From Sceloporus undulatus (Eukaryota; Chordata; Lepidosauria; Squamata; Phrynosomatidae), in the NCBI RefSeq assembly GCF_019175285.1, contig NC_056522.1, forward strand, positions 323,711,877 through 323,775,876: a stretch of DNA of 64,000 nucleotides, read 5' to 3'. Made by a program: the position numbers and the translations under genes. Below, in pieces: positions 60,892 through 64,000 of the stretch. The first letter of the stretch is position 1; every line of letters begins with the position of its first letter. Below the pieces are notes generated by a model that saw nothing but the letters and a program-made list of their open reading frames with translations, was not told the DNA's origin and did not search any database.

Positions 60892-61280
60892 ATACTCATC
60901 CCTTCATATTTGCAGATTTCATTATTCACAGATTTAATATGTTCTCTAGGAATATCAAGGTCCTCCAGTGCAACTCCATGGTCAATTTACAGTAAAAGTT
61001 GTCCTGAAAGACCTAGAGAGTCCTAGAGAGGTGTCCTCTCAGGTAAAAATATGGTGTTCTTTTGTTATTTGTGGTTTTTCCATATTCACGGGGGTCTTGT
61101 GCCCCTAACCCAGCGTTTCTCAAATAGTGGGGCGGGCCCCCCAGGGGGGGCGCGAGGCTCCATAAAGGGGGGCGTGAAGCTGTTATGCAGAGGTGTACTT
61201 ATAACAATTTTATAGACAAATGATACTATTTACAGTTGCGCAGGGGGCGCGAAATGTTTTAACCCTAGTGAATATAGAAG
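60892..61280. mobile_element. Mariner-type MITE hosting a hAT MITE
   Basis: The left end TACTCATCCCTTCATATTTG and the family interior (AAGTTGTCCTGAAAGACCTA) run to 61110, and the final CCTAGTGAATATAGAAG resumes after the hAT element at 61111-61258. Confidence 0.6.
61111..61258. mobile_element. hAT-type MITE, right end missing
   Basis: It starts CAGCGTTTCTCAAATAGTGG and matches the element at 4781 through TTTTATAGACAAATGATACT and GCGCGAAATG. The right inverted terminus is absent. Confidence 0.75.
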
Positions 61281-62255
61281 AACAAGTGTATTTCTGTTTT
61301 AAAATAAATGTGCAGATAGGAAAAAACAACCAGGCAGCAGTCTCTTTTGGCCAATTCTTTACAACTTAATCATTACAATTTCCATATAACTTAATTAATG
61401 TCACTTTACCCACTCTAGAGAGCATAGCCTTCTAGGATCTTTTTCAGCAGAATTTTGATTGTCATGAATATATTGTTCTTGTATTAATGTATTCATAACA
61501 CTCGGTAGAGGAGAAAGGAAAACATATTAAAGAAGGGTGGTTTCCCCCCAGAATTATCTAAACTTAGAATGTAAGAAGAGTCCTGGGAACCATACAGAAG
61601 GTCTGTCAGATTCAGTGGCTGGCTATATGCCTGAGGGAAGCCTGCAAGAGGACATGAGGCTATAGGACTTTCCCTCTCAGGTTTCCCTATGGATATGTTT
61701 AGCACATTTCTTAGATGTACTATGTGCATGGTTGTTTTCTTTATCTTGATTCTCCCACTGTTCCATTTCTTTCAAATACTGCAGGTTCTTTTAGAGAAAG
61801 GAGAAAAAATATCTGCTTTCCTTACACTAAGTATACTATTAAAGTTCATGCCTATTGCTTACGGTCTTTTTTTTCTAAACTAAAAAACACAAAATACTGT
61901 AAGCTTTCCTCACAAGTACCTAGCTTCACAGTCTGATCACCATGTTTGCCCTTTTCTTTATCTAAGTAATACCAAGTATTAGTGGTAAAATGAAATGTGT
62001 TCTGTTTTATCCACCTTGTCAATAAATACATGTTTGTAGCTGAAAAAGAAGCTTTTTGCAATAAAGGAGACATGGACTAGGCAGCTTGCCCTTTTCCTTT
62101 TGTATCGATTATGTCCTGTATTTTCTGTATCTGGTAGTGTTATTTGTAGAACAGAAGAAATATTTGGCTTCTAAAAGAAGTGTTGATAAAGATGGTGCTT
62201 GATTTGGGTCCTGAAGAGTAGGTAAGTGCTAAACAAGAGGCTAGAAGGTAGAAAA
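61281..62255. other. AVEN intron sequence, nothing named
   Basis: No exon or named repeat recognised. This A/T-rich stretch has only short open frames. Confidence 0.4.
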
Positions 62256-62546
62256 CAGTAATTCTTCTTCGTGGTCTCTGCGAATCACACAAATGGGTTA
62301 TCATTCTGTGGCTGCACAGTTAGCTTCGGAACCTTCTTGGAGAGATTAAAGGCGTTTTGGCGGTAGCCCCGCCCACTCTCCAACTGCCTTTTTCAGTCGG
62401 TTTCCCTCCTAAACCCTCAGTTCCTTTTGTCCGCCGCACGAGCAGCATCTAGGAACTCTTCAGAGATTCATTTTCCTGTCAGACTTTAAAAACTTGATTT
62501 GACAGGACCAATCTGCGTTTTGGTGGTAATTTTTTAACATTGTTGT

Positions 62547-63030
62547 TCATATTTTAAAACAAATGCTATGATTTTTTAGATAATCATATACTTAAATGTG
62601 AATTTGAATTCTGAGGTAAAGTTGTTTAACAACAACTTGCCCTGTGATTTCTCAGAGAATCGCTTACTTAATTGGGAATTTAAATTCTGAAATAATGCTG
62701 TTTTAGGACAGCCTGTACTGCGATTTCTTAAAGAATCACATACTTAAATACAAATTTAAATTCTGAGGTAAGTTGCTTTAACAACAACTTGCCCTATGAT
62801 TTCTTAGAGAATTGCTTACTTAAATGTAAATTTAAATTCTGAGGTAAAGTTGTTTTAATAACGACTTGCCCTGCCATTTCTTAGAGAATCACTTACTTAA
62901 ATGTGAATTTAAACTCTGAACTAAAGCTGTTTTAACAACAGCCTGTACTGCAGGGTTTTTTTTAGAGAATCACATATTTAAATGTGAATTTAAATTCTGA
63001 GGTGAAGTTGTTTAACCACAGCCTTCACAT
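62547..63030 (+). repeat. A/T-rich tandem array, about 77-bp unit, six copies
   Basis: The landmark AGA(G/T)AATC recurs at 62578, 62654, 62730, 62806, 62883 and 62964, so spacing is 76, 76, 76, 77 and 81 bp. Each unit contains CTTAAATGTGAATTTAAATT and TCTGAGGTAAAGTTGTTT in near-identical form. No unit is coding. Confidence 0.9.
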
Positions 63031-63325
63031 TGGCAAGTCCTTTTCCCTTCTGAGGGAACTGCTGTGCTTGGCAGAACTTTTCCCGCCTTTTTTCTTGAGG
63101 AAAAGTTTTCAAACAATGCCTGCCTTACTGGCTCACTTGGCAAAGCCCCATTCTTCCTCTTATCTCTGAGAGGAACTTATAGAATGGCCACCAGCCTTCC
63201 TTCCTCAGCATGGCTAGAGATGCTCTTTTGTTGTGGACAAACCGTCTCAGGGCCATTCACATGGCTTTGTCTCCTCAATCTCCTGAAGAGAAGTTGTTAC
63301 TGGCTGCCTCGACTTCGTCCTTGCT

Positions 63326-64000
63326 GGTCCCTAGCTCCCCAGGATCAAACCAATTGGAGGTCATCATCATCGGTCCCTGACTCTCCGGAGTGAAACCAAC
63401 TGGCTGGCAGCCCAACGTGGATCCTCATCGGTCCCTGACTTTCCGGAGTCATACCGATTGGCTTCAAGCCCAACTTTAAGCCTCGTCGGTCCCTGACTCT
63501 CCAGGGTCAAACCGTTTGGCTGGCTGCACGACTTGGATCTTCACCGGTCCCTGACTCTCCGGAGTCATACCGACTGGATGGTCCCTGACTCTCTGGGGTC
63601 AAACCATTTGACTGGCAGCCCAACATGGATCCTCATCGGTCCCTGACTCTGCGGAGTCATACCGACTGGATGGCAGCCCAATGTGGATCCTCATCGGTCC
63701 CTGACTCTCTGGGGTCATACCGACTGAATGGCAGCCCAACATGGATCCTCATCGGTCCCTGACTCTCCGGAGTCATACCGACTGGATGGCAGCCCAATGT
63801 GGATCCTCATCGGTCCCTGACTCTACGGAGTCATACCGACTGAATGGCAGCCCAACGTGGATCTTCATCGGTCCCTGACTCTTCGGGGTCATACCGACTG
63901 AATGGCAGCCCAACGTGGATCCTCATCGGTCTCTGACTCTTCGGGGTCATACCGACTGAATGGCAGCCCAACGTGGATCCTCATCGGTCCCTGACTCTCT
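63326..64000 (+). repeat. Minisatellite, 58-bp unit, at least 13 starts
   Basis: GGTCCCTGACTCT starts at 63372, 63430, 63488, 63546, 63580, 63638, 63696, 63754, 63812, 63870, 63928 and 63986, with a diverged first unit at 63326. Spacing is exactly 58 bp except for one 34-bp unit (63546-63579). Units to the right (after 63638) are nearly identical; those on the left are more diverged. The array runs off the window. Because 58 is not a multiple of three and the unit contains TGA, it is not a coding repeat. Confidence 0.95.

Larger units (their letters stand above)
53753..64000 (+). other. AVEN intron 1 (to the window edge)
   Basis: The intron starts at GTAAGC and no acceptor leading into a recognisable AVEN exon 2 (KRKIVSNWDRY-like) is found before 64000. 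Everything from here to the right edge is repeat-rich. Noncoding 5' exons of CHRM5 could also lie here on the minus strand, as in mammals, but cannot be picked out by eye. Confidence 0.6.
62258..64000 (+). mobile_element. Possible DIRS-like retroelement, left part only
   Basis: A segment starting TTCTTCTTCGTGGTCTCTGC is followed by a G+C-rich leader (TTTTGGCGGTAGCCCCGCCC), a tandem array of about 77-bp units, a bridge, and a 58-bp array that reaches the window edge. The leader reminds me of the left region of DIRS-type retroelements of reptiles. The family call is tentative and the element continues outside the window, so completeness cannot be judged. Confidence 0.35.

Noticed and set aside
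63326-64000. CRISPR-like direct repeats
   Set aside because: Units are contiguous with no unique spacers and the DNA is vertebrate; this is a minisatellite.

Overview
The window is vertebrate nuclear DNA, most likely from a squamate reptile. Four host genes are recognisable by protein similarity. Between them lies a dense, mixed set of repeats typical of lizards and snakes: L2, CR1, L1 and BovB-type LINEs, tRNA- and 5S-rRNA-derived SINEs, and mariner, hAT and Harbinger-type MITEs. The order EMC7(+), CHRM5(-), AVEN(+) matches, in mirror image, the arrangement I recall from human chromosome 15q14, so this is a conserved syntenic block. No database search was run; identities come from remembered family sequences.

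Layout. Positions 1-4160 hold the last two coding exons and 3' UTR of EMC7, a subunit of the ER membrane protein insertase. Positions 4.6-26.4 kb are intergenic repeats, including a CR1 split by a small hAT element and an L2 inserted in a SINE. Positions 26.9-29.8 kb hold a short secreted-type gene: a signal peptide exon followed by one exon carrying a whole fibrinogen C-terminal domain, ending in KDEL. Positions 37.1-38.7 kb hold the intact single-exon CHRM5 reading frame (530 codons) on the minus strand. Positions 39.4-46.1 kb hold a four-deep nest of retroelements, whose innermost member is an inverted-repeat element with a hammerhead-ribozyme-like motif. Positions 46.8-53.3 kb are MITEs, SINEs and a BovB-type LINE. 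A CpG-rich block at 53.4-53.76 kb contains AVEN exon 1. The rest is AVEN intron 1, ending in two tandem arrays (about 77 bp and 58 bp units) that may belong to a DIRS-like retroelement running off the window.

The genes do not form an operon or a pathway; they are neighbours by ancestry. EMC7 acts at the ER membrane. CHRM5 is a Gq-coupled muscarinic receptor. AVEN is an RGG-rich regulator of apoptosis and translation. The fibrinogen-like protein is predicted to enter the secretory pathway and, if its C-terminus is read by KDEL receptors, to be kept in the ER. The main points for a second look are that KDEL-tailed fibrinogen-domain protein, the hammerhead-like fold in the inverted repeat, and the tandem arrays at the right edge.
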